DNA of 41,373 nt from an uncultured bacterium (GCA_902766105.1 CACXCI010000044.1:1-41373); one strand, 5' to 3'. Numbered from the stretch's first letter, positions 6,853-15,674 are shown. Made by a program: numbers and translations. Notes: generated by a model not told the origin, from the sequence alone.

Positions 6853-8832
6853 TTATCTTTGGTATATTCTTGTATAGTTCCAATAGCTTTTCAAAACTCT
6901 TTCAACATAGTTTTTTGTTTCTTCGTAAGGTATTTGTTCGACAAATTCGTCAGTATCGTTATATTTTAATGTAGATTTCCATTTTGTTACAGAACCGATA
7001 CCCCCATTGTATGCGGCAATTGCTGAAATATCTCTTTTGTCGAGCATTTCTTTAATTGTAGAATAATAAATATTGCCAAGTTTTATATTTAATTCAGGAT
7101 TGAATAAATAACTTGTATTTAGTTTAATTCCATGCTTTGTTCCGATTTCGTGTGCTGTTGCGGGCATTAGTTGCATAAGCCCTATAGCGCCTACAGGACT
7201 TTGAGCTTCAGAATTAAATGTGCTTTCCGTTCTTATTAAACCCATGATTAAAGCAGGATTGTTACCGTATTTTTCGGCATAATTTTGTACTTGTTTATAA
7301 AAGTTTTGCGGATAAACAAGACGCCAGCGCAGGTCAGTTTTTACAGGTTTTACCGGTAATTTGTCCATTGCTTCCTGTGCTATTACAACAGAGGTTGCAT
7401 AGTTACCTTGTTCATATTCCAGCCAGCTGTCTATAAACTCATCTTTTATAATTTTTGAAATCAAATTGTAGTCTTGAACCTGAAGAAGGGTGTATAGAGC
7501 TTCTCCTTTCGTTGGGGGTTTGTATGGATATTCAACCGGCTTATAATTCAGTTGTGCATTTATTGTGGCAGTCGAAACATTTTTCATTATCCAGAATGCT
7601 CGATATGCGTAATATGAATCGGGATAGGTGTTTATTATATTGTTAAAATATTCCTGATATTTTGAATTCCCATAGCTTTGTTCAATTTTTCCCGCCCAAA
7701 ACATAACCATTGGTACATGTTTTGAATTAGGATAATTTTTTAGAAAATCTTGTGCAAGTTCTCTGCACTTTGCGTAATTTTTGCTTTGTATTCCGTATTT
7801 AAAGACTTCAATTATTGCATTTTCTGCATATTTACTTTTAGGAAAATTCAAATACAGGTCTTTGTAGCATGAAAATTTATTTTTTTGTGTTACTTTTTGA
7901 CATTTTAAATCCCAAATATAATCTTTTTTTTCGCTTTTTGCAAGACCAAATATTTTTGTCGTATATTTTAATTCATCTTTTGGGTCAAATAATTTCAGAT
8001 AATAGTCAACTGCATTATTGTAATCTTGCGTTAATACGCTGTTAGAATAATCTTTAACCCCTTTTTCTACAAGTTCTTTTGTTTTTTCGTAGTTATTTGT
8101 TTTATATGAATTTACCGCCCAAACAGCCCATTTATCTTCATCTTTAGCTTTTTTTAATGTTTCTTCGGCTTCTTTTAAAAGACCGCTGTTGCTGTATGCT
8201 CTTGCAATAAGTACGGAATCTTTAGAATTTGTTTTTGGATTAAATTTTTCCCAGCTGCTTGCAACACTTGCTATCAATCTGCCGTTTGGATAATTTTTTA
8301 GGTAATTTCTAAAAGATTGTTCGATTTTTTGTTTTTTTTCATCAGATATTTTTTGTTTTGAGTATCTGATTTTTGCGGATTGAATTCTTGCGATATAATA
8401 GTCTGATGCTATTTTATAGTCTTCATCAAGATTGGATTTTTCAACAGACTTAAAATAGGACATTGCTAAATCAGGATTGTCCTCAACCGTTAATTGTCCG
8501 GCTTGGTATTTTGCTTCTTCGCTAAGTTTATTTTTGGGGTAATATGTGAAAAGCTTTTGGTAACTTTTAAGCTCGGAAGTCTTGTCTCCGAGGGATTTTG
8601 CGCAAAGCGCCTGTCTGTAGATTGCGTATGGTTTTAAATCAGACATGTAACTTATTTGGGAAAATAAAAAGTATGCGTTTGAATAATTTTGATTTTCGTA
8701 ATCCTTCAAAGCCTGTTTGTATATGCGGATACTTTTCCCTTGAGGCTGGTATATTTTTGAAAATCCAAAACCCAAAAACAAGCATAGTGTAAATATGGCT
8801 ATTTTAAACCCGTTTCCCTTAAACCAATCCAT
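6853..8832 (-). CDS. Soluble-lytic-transglycosylase-like protein with TPR-type helical repeats
   Basis: Envelope lytic transglycosylase of the Slt type that cleaves the MurNAc-GlcNAc bond of peptidoglycan with formation of anhydro-MurNAc. Residues about 8-28 are a signal anchor. About 30-500 is an alpha-helical superhelix with TPR-like repeats (YENQNYSNAYFLFSQI and later units of the YFKSVEKS kind). The SLT domain occupies 525-659: catalytic Glu536 in LIRTESTFN, the GAIGLMQLMPATA motif, the AYNGG motif and the tyrosine-rich end KNYVERVLKSYWNY. Length (659) agrees with Slt70 (about 640). The start at 8832 has no clear ribosome site. A -10-like box (tagaat) lies 9 bases upstream. The gene is first of a likely operon with the SpoIID gene. 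Confidence 0.93.
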   Translation of the reverse strand: MDWFKGNGFKIAIFTLCLFLGFGFSKIYQPQGKSIRIYKQALKDYENQNYSNAYFLFSQISYMSDLKPYAIYRQALCAKSLGDKTSELKSYQKLFTYYPKNKLSEEAKYQAGQLTVEDNPDLAMSYFKSVEKSNLDEDYKIASDYYIARIQSAKIRYSKQKISDEKKQKIEQSFRNYLKNYPNGRLIASVASSWEKFNPKTNSKDSVLIARAYSNSGLLKEAEETLKKAKDEDKWAVWAVNSYKTNNYEKTKELVEKGVKDYSNSVLTQDYNNAVDYYLKLFDPKDELKYTTKIFGLAKSEKKDYIWDLKCQKVTQKNKFSCYKDLYLNFPKSKYAENAIIEVFKYGIQSKNYAKCRELAQDFLKNYPNSKHVPMVMFWAGKIEQSYGNSKYQEYFNNIINTYPDSYYAYRAFWIMKNVSTATINAQLNYKPVEYPYKPPTKGEALYTLLQVQDYNLISKIIKDEFIDSWLEYEQGNYATSVVIAQEAMDKLPVKPVKTDLRWRLVYPQNFYKQVQNYAEKYGNNPALIMGLIRTESTFNSEAQSPVGAIGLMQLMPATAHEIGTKHGIKLNTSYLFNPELNIKLGNIYYSTIKEMLDKRDISAIAAYNGGIGSVTKWKSTLKYNDTDEFVEQIPYEETKNYVERVLKSYWNYTRIYQR

Positions 8833-8943
8833 AATAATAACATTCTATCAAAATTTTTGATAAAGAAAAATTTTTAATAAAATATTTACAATAATTCTCT
8901 ATAATCTCATGTTTGTATATAATTAATCTGACAGGAGGTAATT

Positions 8944-9765
8944 ATGCCAAAGTGGGAAGCGGGCATTATATGTATTTTAATAAATGTAGCAGCTCTTTAT
9001 ATAATTTTCAAAATAATAGATTTATGTGATAAAAAAATCAAGGCAAAAATCATACAGGCTGAGTCAAATTCACCATTATTAAGATTTCTGCCTATGTTGA
9101 TGAAATTGATAAAGGCTATATTAATATTTATTGCAATAACAGGATTTTTACAAAGTCAGGGGTATTCTGTATCTTCTATTCTTGCAGGTTTCGGAATTGG
9201 CGGTATAGCTGTCGGTATGGCGGCAAAAGATGCTCTTGCCAACTTTTTTGGAAGCTTTGAGATATTATCCGATCATGTATACAGAATTGGAGATTATGTA
9301 AAAGTAAATGATATAGAAGGTTATGTTGAAGATATCAATATAAGGTCAACCAAAATCAGAGATTTAGATAATTTCTTAATTAATGTGCCTAATAATATTG
9401 CGGCAAACACTATTGTAACAAATGTTTCTTGTGCAAAGAAAAGATTTTTGAACATTACCTTTGGAGTTACATATTCAACAGATAATGAAAAAATAAAACT
9501 GGCACAGCAAATTCTTAGAGAAATTGCTATAGGTCATAAAGAAATTAATAATGAATTTACGATTGCAATACACGATTTAGGCGACAGTTCTATAAATATA
9601 AGGTTCAGAGGGTATGTCAAATCCGGAAATTATAATAAATTTTTGCGGGTTAGAGGTGAATTTTATCAAGCGGTAATTGAAAAATTCAGAGAGAATAATA
9701 TTGATTTTGCATTCCCTTCACGATCAATTTATATAGAAAGTGATAATTCAAAAATTGAAAATTAA
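8944..9765 (+). CDS. Small-conductance mechanosensitive channel (MscS family)
   Basis: Inner-membrane channel that opens on membrane tension and protects against osmotic downshock. The first 110 residues hold three hydrophobic helices. The pore helix carries the family Gly/Ala pattern (GFGIGGIAVGMAAKDALANF) followed by the beta domain ILSDHVYRIGDYVKVNDIEG, VEDINIRSTKIRDLDN and VPNNI. The C-terminal alpha-beta cytosolic domain is complete. At 273 residues it is close to E. coli MscS (286). The start is fixed by an ideal aggaggt site 5 bases upstream. The 3' end overlaps rlmH, so the two genes are co-transcribed. Confidence 0.95.
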   Translation: MPKWEAGIICILINVAALYIIFKIIDLCDKKIKAKIIQAESNSPLLRFLPMLMKLIKAILIFIAITGFLQSQGYSVSSILAGFGIGGIAVGMAAKDALANFFGSFEILSDHVYRIGDYVKVNDIEGYVEDINIRSTKIRDLDNFLINVPNNIAANTIVTNVSCAKKRFLNITFGVTYSTDNEKIKLAQQILREIAIGHKEINNEFTIAIHDLGDSSINIRFRGYVKSGNYNKFLRVRGEFYQAVIEKFRENNIDFAFPSRSIYIESDNSKIEN

Positions 9766-10225
9766 AATAATCGCACTTGGAAAAATTAAAGAAAAATATA
9801 TGCAAAGCGGGATAGATGAGTTTTTAAAACGTCTGAAACCTTATGCTTCTGTTTCTGTTGTTGAAATATCTCCGCTTCAGGTTAAGGATGAAAATTTGCT
9901 TGATAAAGTTTTAAATGATGAGGGTGAAAAAATTTTAGCAAATATCAAACCGTTAGATTATGTGATTACAATGGAAATTAAGGGTAAAGAGTTTTCAAGT
10001 GAGGAATTTGCTCAAAAAATTCAACAGCTTACAAATGAAGGAGTGCAGGAGATAGTTTTTGTAATCGGTTCGTCTTGCGGAATAGGAAAAAATGTATCCG
10101 AACGAGCAAATTTGAAAATGAGTATGTCAAAGATGACATTTTTGCACGAATTTGCAAGATTAATATTGGTAGAGCAAATATATAGAGCATTCAAAATAAT
10201 CAAAGGTGAAACATATCATAAATAG
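9755..10225 (+). CDS. rlmH: 23S rRNA pseudouridine-1915 N3-methyltransferase RlmH
   Basis: SPOUT-class methyltransferase that methylates pseudouridine 1915 in helix 69 of 23S rRNA on assembled ribosomes. Family marks are the start MKIKIIALGKIKEKY, the SAM-knot segment VFVIGSSCGIG and the C-terminal LVEQIYRAFKIIKGETYHK with the invariant final YH. The glycine-rich loop reads IGSSCG where most members have IGG. I prefer the TTG at 9755, because family members start with MKI; a GTG at 9740 in the same frame is possible and would deepen the overlap with the MscS gene from 11 to 26 bases. Full length at 156 residues. Confidence 0.95.
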   Translation: MKIKIIALGKIKEKYMQSGIDEFLKRLKPYASVSVVEISPLQVKDENLLDKVLNDEGEKILANIKPLDYVITMEIKGKEFSSEEFAQKIQQLTNEGVQEIVFVIGSSCGIGKNVSERANLKMSMSKMTFLHEFARLILVEQIYRAFKIIKGETYHK

Positions 10226-10291
10226 GGGTAAATATTTTATTGTTTCTATGTTAAAATATTTTCAAAGAAATAAAAATAAAGGAGAGCTTAT

Positions 10292-12028
10292 ATGGTTGAA
10301 AAATTTGAATTTAATTTGTCTGTAGCTGAACTTGAAAAAAGAACACACAAAGATTATTTAATTACGAAAAAATTTTTAAAAGCGGATGCTCCTGAATTTT
10401 TGGCATTAGCCCCCGGAGATAAAAAAGCTCTAAGACACCTATGTGTTGCTGCTGAAATTTTAGAAAAGATTAATATGCAAATTGATTGCAAACATAATTT
10501 GGCTGTTAAAGAATTTTTGGAAGAAGAGGTCAAAAAAGGAAACAAACAGGCAAAATTGACCAAAATTTTGTTTGATGCCCAAAAAGGTTGTAATGCAATA
10601 GACACAATGTCAAATCCTATAAGACTTATTAAAGGAGTTGATGAAAAACTCGGTAAAGGTGTTTATCCTGAGGATTTGTCAAAAGAGGAATTCCATACAG
10701 TACTTTTGCGTATGCTAAAAGAGGGTAAAACTGATGAGGTTAAGGAAATTCTGACTTCACGCTCTGTTGTTGTGAGGGCTGCTGAGGATTTGGCCGGAAT
10801 TGATTATATTGATTATTTTAATGAAGATTTTAATAAAATGGCAGATGAACTGGAAAAAGCAGCATCTGTTTCAACTAATTCAGATTTTAACGAATATTTG
10901 TTATTGCAGGCAAAAGCATTGAGAACAGCTGATCCTATGCTGGATGCTTATGCAGATAAAAAATGGGCAACCCTTCAGGATACTCCGTTAGAATTTACAA
11001 TAACAAGAGAAAATTATGAAGATGAAATGACAGGTACTATTGTAGAAAATGAAGAATTATCTGCGTTATTGAAGGAAAATAACATTTCACCAATTCCAAA
11101 AGATTTTCTAGGAGGAAGAGTCGGTATAGTTAATAAAAAAGGAACTGAAGCACTACTTGCCATAAAAAAATATTTACCGACATTAGCAGAAAATATGCCA
11201 TACGCAGATGAATATAAACAAACAATATCAGCCGAAGCAGATTCTGAACAAACAATGGTTGATGTTGATATGGTTATGGCATCAGGTGATGTCGGTGAGT
11301 ATCGTGGGGGTATTACATTGGCAGAAAACCTTCCAAATTCGGATAAGTTGTCTTTAACAATCGGCGGCGGAAGACGTAATGTTTACCACAGACAAATTCG
11401 TTTTATTAGTGATAAGAAAAAACTTAAAGAACGTCTTGATGCTATTTTAGATAAAGAACAGCACAAATATTATCTTGATGAAGCGGATCACTGGTTTACA
11501 ATAGGTCATGAAAACGCACACTCCCTCGGACCTAAAGAAGGTAGTGAAAAATTAGGTAAATACCGTAATATTATCGAAGAAAACAAGGCAGATATGGGAG
11601 CTTTGGCATTTGTTGATTTGTTGACTGAACTTGGAATGTACACTCCTGAGCAAAGACTTCAAATTATAGTAACAACGATGGCTGATAATTTCTTAAAATC
11701 AAAACCGACCATGTCGCAGGCTCACAGAGTTCGTACAGTAATGCAAAATAAGTATTTCTCAGAACGTGGCGGATATGAACTTACAAAAGATGGTAAAATT
11801 CACGTAAATATTGATAAAGTCGTTCCGATTGCTAAAGAAATGCTTGCTGAAATCGTTAGAATACAGATTGACGGCGATTTCAATAAGGCTGAAAAATATG
11901 TAAATGATAATTTTGTCTGGACAGATAATATGGAAATAATTGCTAAAAAGCTTCAAAAAATCAGTAAGACATTAAACGGTCGATTAGAAACAGAACTTGC
12001 TGATAAGCTTCTTGCCGGCGCAGTTTAA
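10292..12028 (+). CDS. M49-like zinc metallopeptidase (dipeptidyl peptidase III relative)
   Basis: Large cytosolic protein without signal peptide or membrane helix. The zinc site resembles that of family M49: HENAH at residues 406-410 followed about 19 residues later by EENKAD (429-434). M49 enzymes such as DPP III have HELLGH and EECRAD; the bacterial relatives with a five-residue HExxH and an E-E-x-K-A-D second motif match this layout, and the GP after the histidines fits them too. The N-terminal 300 residues are mostly helical and less conserved. DPP III releases dipeptides from short peptides; that activity is an inference here. A strong ggagag site precedes the ATG. The gene has its own terminator and no functional neighbours. 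Family link fairly secure, substrate unknown. Confidence 0.75.
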   Translation: MVEKFEFNLSVAELEKRTHKDYLITKKFLKADAPEFLALAPGDKKALRHLCVAAEILEKINMQIDCKHNLAVKEFLEEEVKKGNKQAKLTKILFDAQKGCNAIDTMSNPIRLIKGVDEKLGKGVYPEDLSKEEFHTVLLRMLKEGKTDEVKEILTSRSVVVRAAEDLAGIDYIDYFNEDFNKMADELEKAASVSTNSDFNEYLLLQAKALRTADPMLDAYADKKWATLQDTPLEFTITRENYEDEMTGTIVENEELSALLKENNISPIPKDFLGGRVGIVNKKGTEALLAIKKYLPTLAENMPYADEYKQTISAEADSEQTMVDVDMVMASGDVGEYRGGITLAENLPNSDKLSLTIGGGRRNVYHRQIRFISDKKKLKERLDAILDKEQHKYYLDEADHWFTIGHENAHSLGPKEGSEKLGKYRNIIEENKADMGALAFVDLLTELGMYTPEQRLQIIVTTMADNFLKSKPTMSQAHRVRTVMQNKYFSERGGYELTKDGKIHVNIDKVVPIAKEMLAEIVRIQIDGDFNKAEKYVNDNFVWTDNMEIIAKKLQKISKTLNGRLETELADKLLAGAV

Positions 12029-12056
12029 TTAATAAATAAAATGAAAAAATATAGAG

Positions 12057-12088
12057 AATAAGGTTACATTTTGTAACCTTATTTTTTG
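12057..12088 (+). terminator. Terminator of the M49-like peptidase gene
   Basis: Hairpin with 12-base perfect arms (aataaggttaca / tgtaaccttatt), 3-base loop, followed by a T run. It lies 29 bases past the stop codon. Confidence 0.92.
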
Positions 12089-12154
12089 TTTTTGGGGCAA
12101 ATATGATTTATAAATATTTTTTATATATACAAGGGGATACAATGGGATTTCATA

Positions 12155-12661
12155 ATGCCTGATATAAATACAAAAATTTCAGCTTCAACTTTTCAGCAAT
12201 GCGACGGGTCAAATTTTACAATCGCCGGCGTTGATGCAAGTATAAATGTCGGACAGGGCAATATAGGTTTTTATGGCGGAGTCGGGACTTCATTTACTAA
12301 AGGATCAACAGGTGCTATCTTTGACGTAAAAGGTTCTGTACCGTACGGCGATTCAGTATTTTCCGGCGGGTTCAGAGTTAGAAACAATATCAATGATAAT
12401 TCACAAACTGTTCAATTTAGAGTTCAACCGCTGTCAGTAAACGTTCCTGTTTCTGATAAAACAAAACTCTATGCAACACCATACTTAGCAACAAAAGTTG
12501 ACTACAAAACAGGCAATATGACTACAAATGCTGGTTGTTTTGCCGGTGTATCACAAAAAATAGGTAAAGTAAGCGTTTTTGTAGAAGGTCAAATTTATGA
12601 TGTAACTAAAATTAATGCAAATACAACAAGTGTAAATGCCGGAATATCAGTACCATTATAA
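12155..12661 (+). CDS. Hypothetical beta-rich protein (porin-like pattern, no signal peptide seen)
   Basis: Not recognised. The 168 residues are rich in Gly, Thr, Ser and Val and show alternating polar/hydrophobic strands (for example KLYATPYLATKVDY and VSVFVEGQIYDV) with turns, as in small beta-barrels or beta-sandwiches; it ends in NAGISVPL. There is no signal peptide, so outer-membrane placement is not supported as the gene stands. The start is odd: the ribosome-site-like aagggg (12131-12136) is placed for the out-of-frame ATG at 12142, which opens a six-codon frame that stops at 12162, just inside this gene. Translation may be coupled to that leader, or a base may be missing near the start. 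No terminator or partner gene is obvious. Confidence 0.65.
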   Translation: MPDINTKISASTFQQCDGSNFTIAGVDASINVGQGNIGFYGGVGTSFTKGSTGAIFDVKGSVPYGDSVFSGGFRVRNNINDNSQTVQFRVQPLSVNVPVSDKTKLYATPYLATKVDYKTGNMTTNAGCFAGVSQKIGKVSVFVEGQIYDVTKINANTTSVNAGISVPL

Positions 12662-12680
12662 GGTATAGATATTTGTTCTT

Positions 12681-13457
12681 CTAGCCTTCTTTTTGATAAG
12701 CCCAAGCAGAATGGTTATGTATACTTTCCATAGCTTCACATTCTACCTCAAATTCTTTTACCAGTTTGTTGTTGCGGAGTTTTATGACAACATCTCGCAA
12801 CAGATCTTCCACAAATTTTGGATTTTCATAGGCTTTTTCTGTTACATATTTTTCATCTTGTCTTTTTAACAGGGAATATACCGGTGATGAAGCACACCCT
12901 TCAATCATTTCAACCAAATCTTCTATCCAGATTTGTTCTGTTTCATCGTAAGATACCTTTACTGAAACTAATGCCCTTTGGTTATGTGCGCCATATTGAG
13001 AAATTTCTTTTGAACATGGGCAAAGTGTTGTAACCGGAACTTTTACTCCAAGGATAAATTTGTAATCATCATTGGCAATCCTGCCTTCAAAAGAACATTC
13101 ATAACACATTGGTGCAATAAGCTTTGAAACAGGAGCTTTTTTATCTATAAAGTATTTGAATTTAAACTTTAGTTCTCCGCTTTTTGCGTTTAGTTTTTTA
13201 ATTATTTTTTCAAGACATCCTTTTATATCAATTCCTAAAAGATTTTTTGTTTTCCATTCATTTAAAACTTCCACAAATCTGCTCATGTGAGTACCTTTGT
13301 AGTGTCTTGGCAATGAAACACAAACTCTTGCCTGTGCCAAAACTACCTGATCGGTGTCGTTTTTTCGCTGGATAATTAAGGGCAAATCAATTTTGTTTAT
13401 CCCGACTTTTTGAATATCTACATTTCTGTTATCTTGTGTATTTTGTACATCTTTCAT
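12681..13457 (-). CDS. folE2: GTP cyclohydrolase FolE2 (type IB)
   Basis: Converts GTP to 7,8-dihydroneopterin triphosphate, the first step of folate and of 7-deazaguanine (queuosine) synthesis; FolE2 works with metals other than zinc and replaces or backs up FolE. Diagnostic segments are GTHMSRF, the substrate and metal cysteine in CPCSKEIS followed by GAHNQR, and the C-terminal AMESIHNHSAWAY. I place the start at 13457 because the family starts with MKDVQN; that start overlaps the mazG stop by 4 bases (ATGA), which suggests translational coupling. An in-frame ATG ten codons earlier exists. Length of 258 residues is normal. QueC, further along the window, uses a product of the same pathway. 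Confidence 0.95.
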   Translation of the reverse strand: MKDVQNTQDNRNVDIQKVGINKIDLPLIIQRKNDTDQVVLAQARVCVSLPRHYKGTHMSRFVEVLNEWKTKNLLGIDIKGCLEKIIKKLNAKSGELKFKFKYFIDKKAPVSKLIAPMCYECSFEGRIANDDYKFILGVKVPVTTLCPCSKEISQYGAHNQRALVSVKVSYDETEQIWIEDLVEMIEGCASSPVYSLLKRQDEKYVTEKAYENPKFVEDLLRDVVIKLRNNKLVKEFEVECEAMESIHNHSAWAYQKEG

Positions 13458-14230
13458 TGTTGTATTTCTTTTTTTGCTTGTTTCCATAATTTGTCATACT
13501 CCTCAATTGAGTATTCCGTTAAAGGTTTTGTTGCTAATTCTTCCATTTTTCTAAATCTTTTTTCAAATTTTTTATTAGCTTTTAATAGAGCCTGTTCTGC
13601 ATCAATTTTGTTCCAGCGTGCAAGATTTACCGTTGCAAAAAGAATATCGCCAAATTCTTCTTCCATGTGTGATTTGTCATTTTCTTTTTTTGCTTGTTTA
13701 AATTCGTCAAACTCTGACATTATACATTCATATAAAGTTTCTTCATCAGGCCATTCAAAACCTTGTTTTACAGCTCTTTTAGAAATTTTTTGGGCGGCAA
13801 TTAATGCGGCTTGCGCGCGAGATAAACCGTCCATGGCTGAAATCCTTTCAGTTTTTTCTTCGGCTTTTAATTTATCCCATTCTTTTTTTACATCTTCTGC
13901 AGTTTTTATATTAGCATTCCCGAATACGTGAGGATGTCTGTGTATAAGCTTGTCTTTCAATTCTTTTGAAACATCATCAATATCAAAAACGCCTTCTTCT
14001 GATGCAATTTGTGAGTGTAAAAGAACTTGTAATAAAACATCACCAAGCTCTTCTTTCAGGTGTGCCATATCATTATCATCTATTGCATCGACAGCTTCAT
14101 AGGCTTCTTCAAGCATGTTTGGGCGCAGAGAATAATGAGTTTGTTCTCTATCCCAAGGGCAGCCGTCAGGCGCTCTTAATTTTGCAATTACTTCAATTAG
14201 TTCTTCTAAATTTTTATGATTCATATTCAT
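13454..14230 (-). CDS. mazG: Nucleoside triphosphate pyrophosphohydrolase MazG
   Basis: House-cleaning enzyme that hydrolyses NTPs and dNTPs, often non-canonical ones, to monophosphate and pyrophosphate. The N-terminal MazG domain is complete: LRAPDGCPWDREQTHYSL, the metal-binding EEAYEAVDAID and EELGDVLLQVLLH. A second weaker copy follows in the C-terminal half (EEFGDILFATVNLARW), as in full-length MazG. The 258 residues agree with the family (about 260). Two ATG codons are available, at 14230 and 14224; a taaaat box ends directly before the first and 6 bases before the second. The gene is followed by folE2 with a 4-base overlap. Confidence 0.95.
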   Translation of the reverse strand: MNMNHKNLEELIEVIAKLRAPDGCPWDREQTHYSLRPNMLEEAYEAVDAIDDNDMAHLKEELGDVLLQVLLHSQIASEEGVFDIDDVSKELKDKLIHRHPHVFGNANIKTAEDVKKEWDKLKAEEKTERISAMDGLSRAQAALIAAQKISKRAVKQGFEWPDEETLYECIMSEFDEFKQAKKENDKSHMEEEFGDILFATVNLARWNKIDAEQALLKANKKFEKRFRKMEELATKPLTEYSIEEYDKLWKQAKKEIQQ

Positions 14231-14269
14231 ATTTTAACACAAATCATTCAAAAGGTTGATTTATTCTGA

Positions 14270-14294
14270 ACTCACTATGATAGACTTAGTGAGT
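14270..14294. promoter_or_regulatory. Inverted repeat over a putative -10 box (possible operator)
   Basis: Perfect 8-base arms ACTCACTA and TAGTGAGT with a 9-base spacer, 30 bases upstream of the gene at 14325. A TATGAT hexamer (14276-14281) overlaps the left arm. No T run follows, so it does not look like a terminator. The regulator is unknown. Confidence 0.4.
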
Positions 14295-14324
14295 GGACAA
14301 TTATGAATAGAGAGGTTTAAATAT

Positions 14325-14831
14325 ATGTCAACAATTGAAAAAATTACCCAATTAAGTCATCGTATATTTAATACGAGTGTGTCAGAAAATAATGTTGCAA
14401 GAAGTTCTAATCCTTTTGCAGCTTCAAATTTTCAGAAAAACATTTTAACAGAAGATGTCTTTGAATCAAGTAAGAAAAATGATAATAAAGTAAGCTTTAC
14501 CGGAAGTTTGACAGCCGGTTCTAAACGTATATATTCTACATTAGTAGGTTCTTTAGGTAATATAGGCGACAGATTCTATGAAGGTATCGAGTCTATCGTT
14601 GCATTCTGCGGAAGAATGAAAGAAGGCGTTGTTAATACTTGGAACAAAATTCAAGAAATCGGCAGAACAGAGGTGTCATTCGGAAAAATCGGTGAAATGA
14701 TAAAAGGCTTAGGACACTCAAGAGAAAAAGAAATTGCAAAAATGGCAACATTGGATCCTCATTCTGAGGTTAAACCTATGTTAGTAGAACACTTAAAGGC
14801 GTTGGAAGCTGATTTGGCAGTTGCCGCATAA
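14325..14831 (+). CDS. Hypothetical protein with KVSFTGSL motif
   Basis: Not recognised. The first 50 residues are Asn/Ser-rich and probably disordered; at about residue 55 comes KVSFTGSLTAG, a short motif that recurs in other hypothetical proteins of this window. The rest is predicted helical with a moderately hydrophobic part (IESIVAFCGRMKEGVVNTW) and a charged C-terminus. There is no signal peptide. An agagagg site lies upstream of the ATG at usable distance. The next gene starts 16 bases past the stop with its own ribosome site, so the two form a small operon that ends at the terminator at 15277. Confidence 0.75.
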   Translation: MSTIEKITQLSHRIFNTSVSENNVARSSNPFAASNFQKNILTEDVFESSKKNDNKVSFTGSLTAGSKRIYSTLVGSLGNIGDRFYEGIESIVAFCGRMKEGVVNTWNKIQEIGRTEVSFGKIGEMIKGLGHSREKEIAKMATLDPHSEVKPMLVEHLKALEADLAVAA

Positions 14832-14847
14832 TAAAGGGGATTGAGTA

Positions 14848-15237
14848 ATGGAAAAAACAATGATTAAAAATAATAAAAATTTCAACAAAGTTAGTGATAT
14901 TATTGAATCACTTACGATTAATACAAATCCTGACTCCGTTGCTGTTTTGGAAGAAATCGGTACAAATTCTTCAATTGATGAGGTCAGAGAACTAACATCA
15001 AAAGCATTAGTTAGAAGAAATGAATATAATTCTTTATCTGTTGTTATTGCAAACAGAGGAAAAGGCATAAACGATATGTCTACAGTTGTTGCAATGAGTA
15101 CAATAAACGAATTATTATCATTAGATAATAAAGAAGAAGCAATGAGAGTGTTGGAAAATACAATATCATCAGAAGGGTTTGATGAAGAGGTTAAGGAAAA
15201 TGCCCGCTCAGTGAAAGCATTGATGGCATTAAGTTAG
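14848..15237 (+). CDS. Hypothetical small helical protein
   Basis: Not recognised. The 129 residues are acidic and almost wholly helical, with two or three helix pairs such as DSVAVLEEIGTNSSIDEVRE and KEEAMRVLENTISSEGFDEE, which have the look of HEAT-like repeats. It has no signal peptide, membrane segment or cysteine. The start has a good aaggggat site. It follows the SFTG-motif gene in the same operon. The two products may act together, but nothing in the sequence shows how. Confidence 0.75.
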   Translation: MEKTMIKNNKNFNKVSDIIESLTINTNPDSVAVLEEIGTNSSIDEVRELTSKALVRRNEYNSLSVVIANRGKGINDMSTVVAMSTINELLSLDNKEEAMRVLENTISSEGFDEEVKENARSVKALMALS

Positions 15238-15276
15238 TTTCTATTTTTTAAAAGGGTAATGGGTAATATATAAATA

Positions 15277-15304
15277 AAAGACCGCAATTGCGGTCTTTTT
15301 GTTA
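15277..15304. terminator. Bidirectional terminator
   Basis: Perfect palindrome with arms aaaagaccgcaa / ttgcggtctttt flanked by T on one side and A on the other. It lies between the convergent genes ending at 15237 (+) and 15307 (-). Confidence 0.93.
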
Positions 15305-15306
15305 TA

Positions 15307-15633
15307 TTAGTTATTCATACTGTTTTTACGGGTTTCTTCATCTTTGATAAATTGACATAGCTCTTCAAGCCGAGTATCTTCCATTGCGTCAATAAGGCTT
15401 TGAATATCTGTAAATTTGCCCAGGGCAAAGCCTGTTTCCGCAAGCAATACGCAATCATTACATAATCTGTAATCGTTATATTGAATTGAGCCTGCCAAAC
15501 ATTTATTCTTTCCGCAGCAATCACATTCAAAATATTCATTTGCAATATCAGGATTTTCTTCCAAATCGTCTATGACCATTTGGTTTACAACTTGCTGCAT
15601 TTCTTCTATAATTTCTTCTTTTGATTTTGTCAT
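15307..15633 (-). CDS. Hypothetical protein with four-cysteine zinc-ribbon-like motif
   Basis: Family not recognised. The 108-residue acidic protein has a helical N-terminus, then CDCCGKNKCL and, 12 residues later, LCNDC: paired cysteines that probably hold a structural zinc. The C-terminal third is helical (DIQSLIDAMEDTRLEELCQF). It could be a small regulatory or adaptor protein; no enzyme motif is visible. I chose the ATG at 15633 because aggaaa stands 5 bases upstream; two earlier ATGs in frame lack such a site. It lies alone between pdxJ and the terminator at 15277. Confidence 0.75.
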   Translation of the reverse strand: MTKSKEEIIEEMQQVVNQMVIDDLEENPDIANEYFECDCCGKNKCLAGSIQYNDYRLCNDCVLLAETGFALGKFTDIQSLIDAMEDTRLEELCQFIKDEETRKNSMNN

Positions 15634-15674
15634 ATTATTTTCCTGTTTCATATTATCGATATACAAAATTTTTA

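Noticed and set aside
13410-13931. 173-codon plus-strand frame
   Set aside because: It is the antisense of mazG and folE2, both of which have clear family motifs; the translated sequence is Phe/Ser-rich as expected for antisense.
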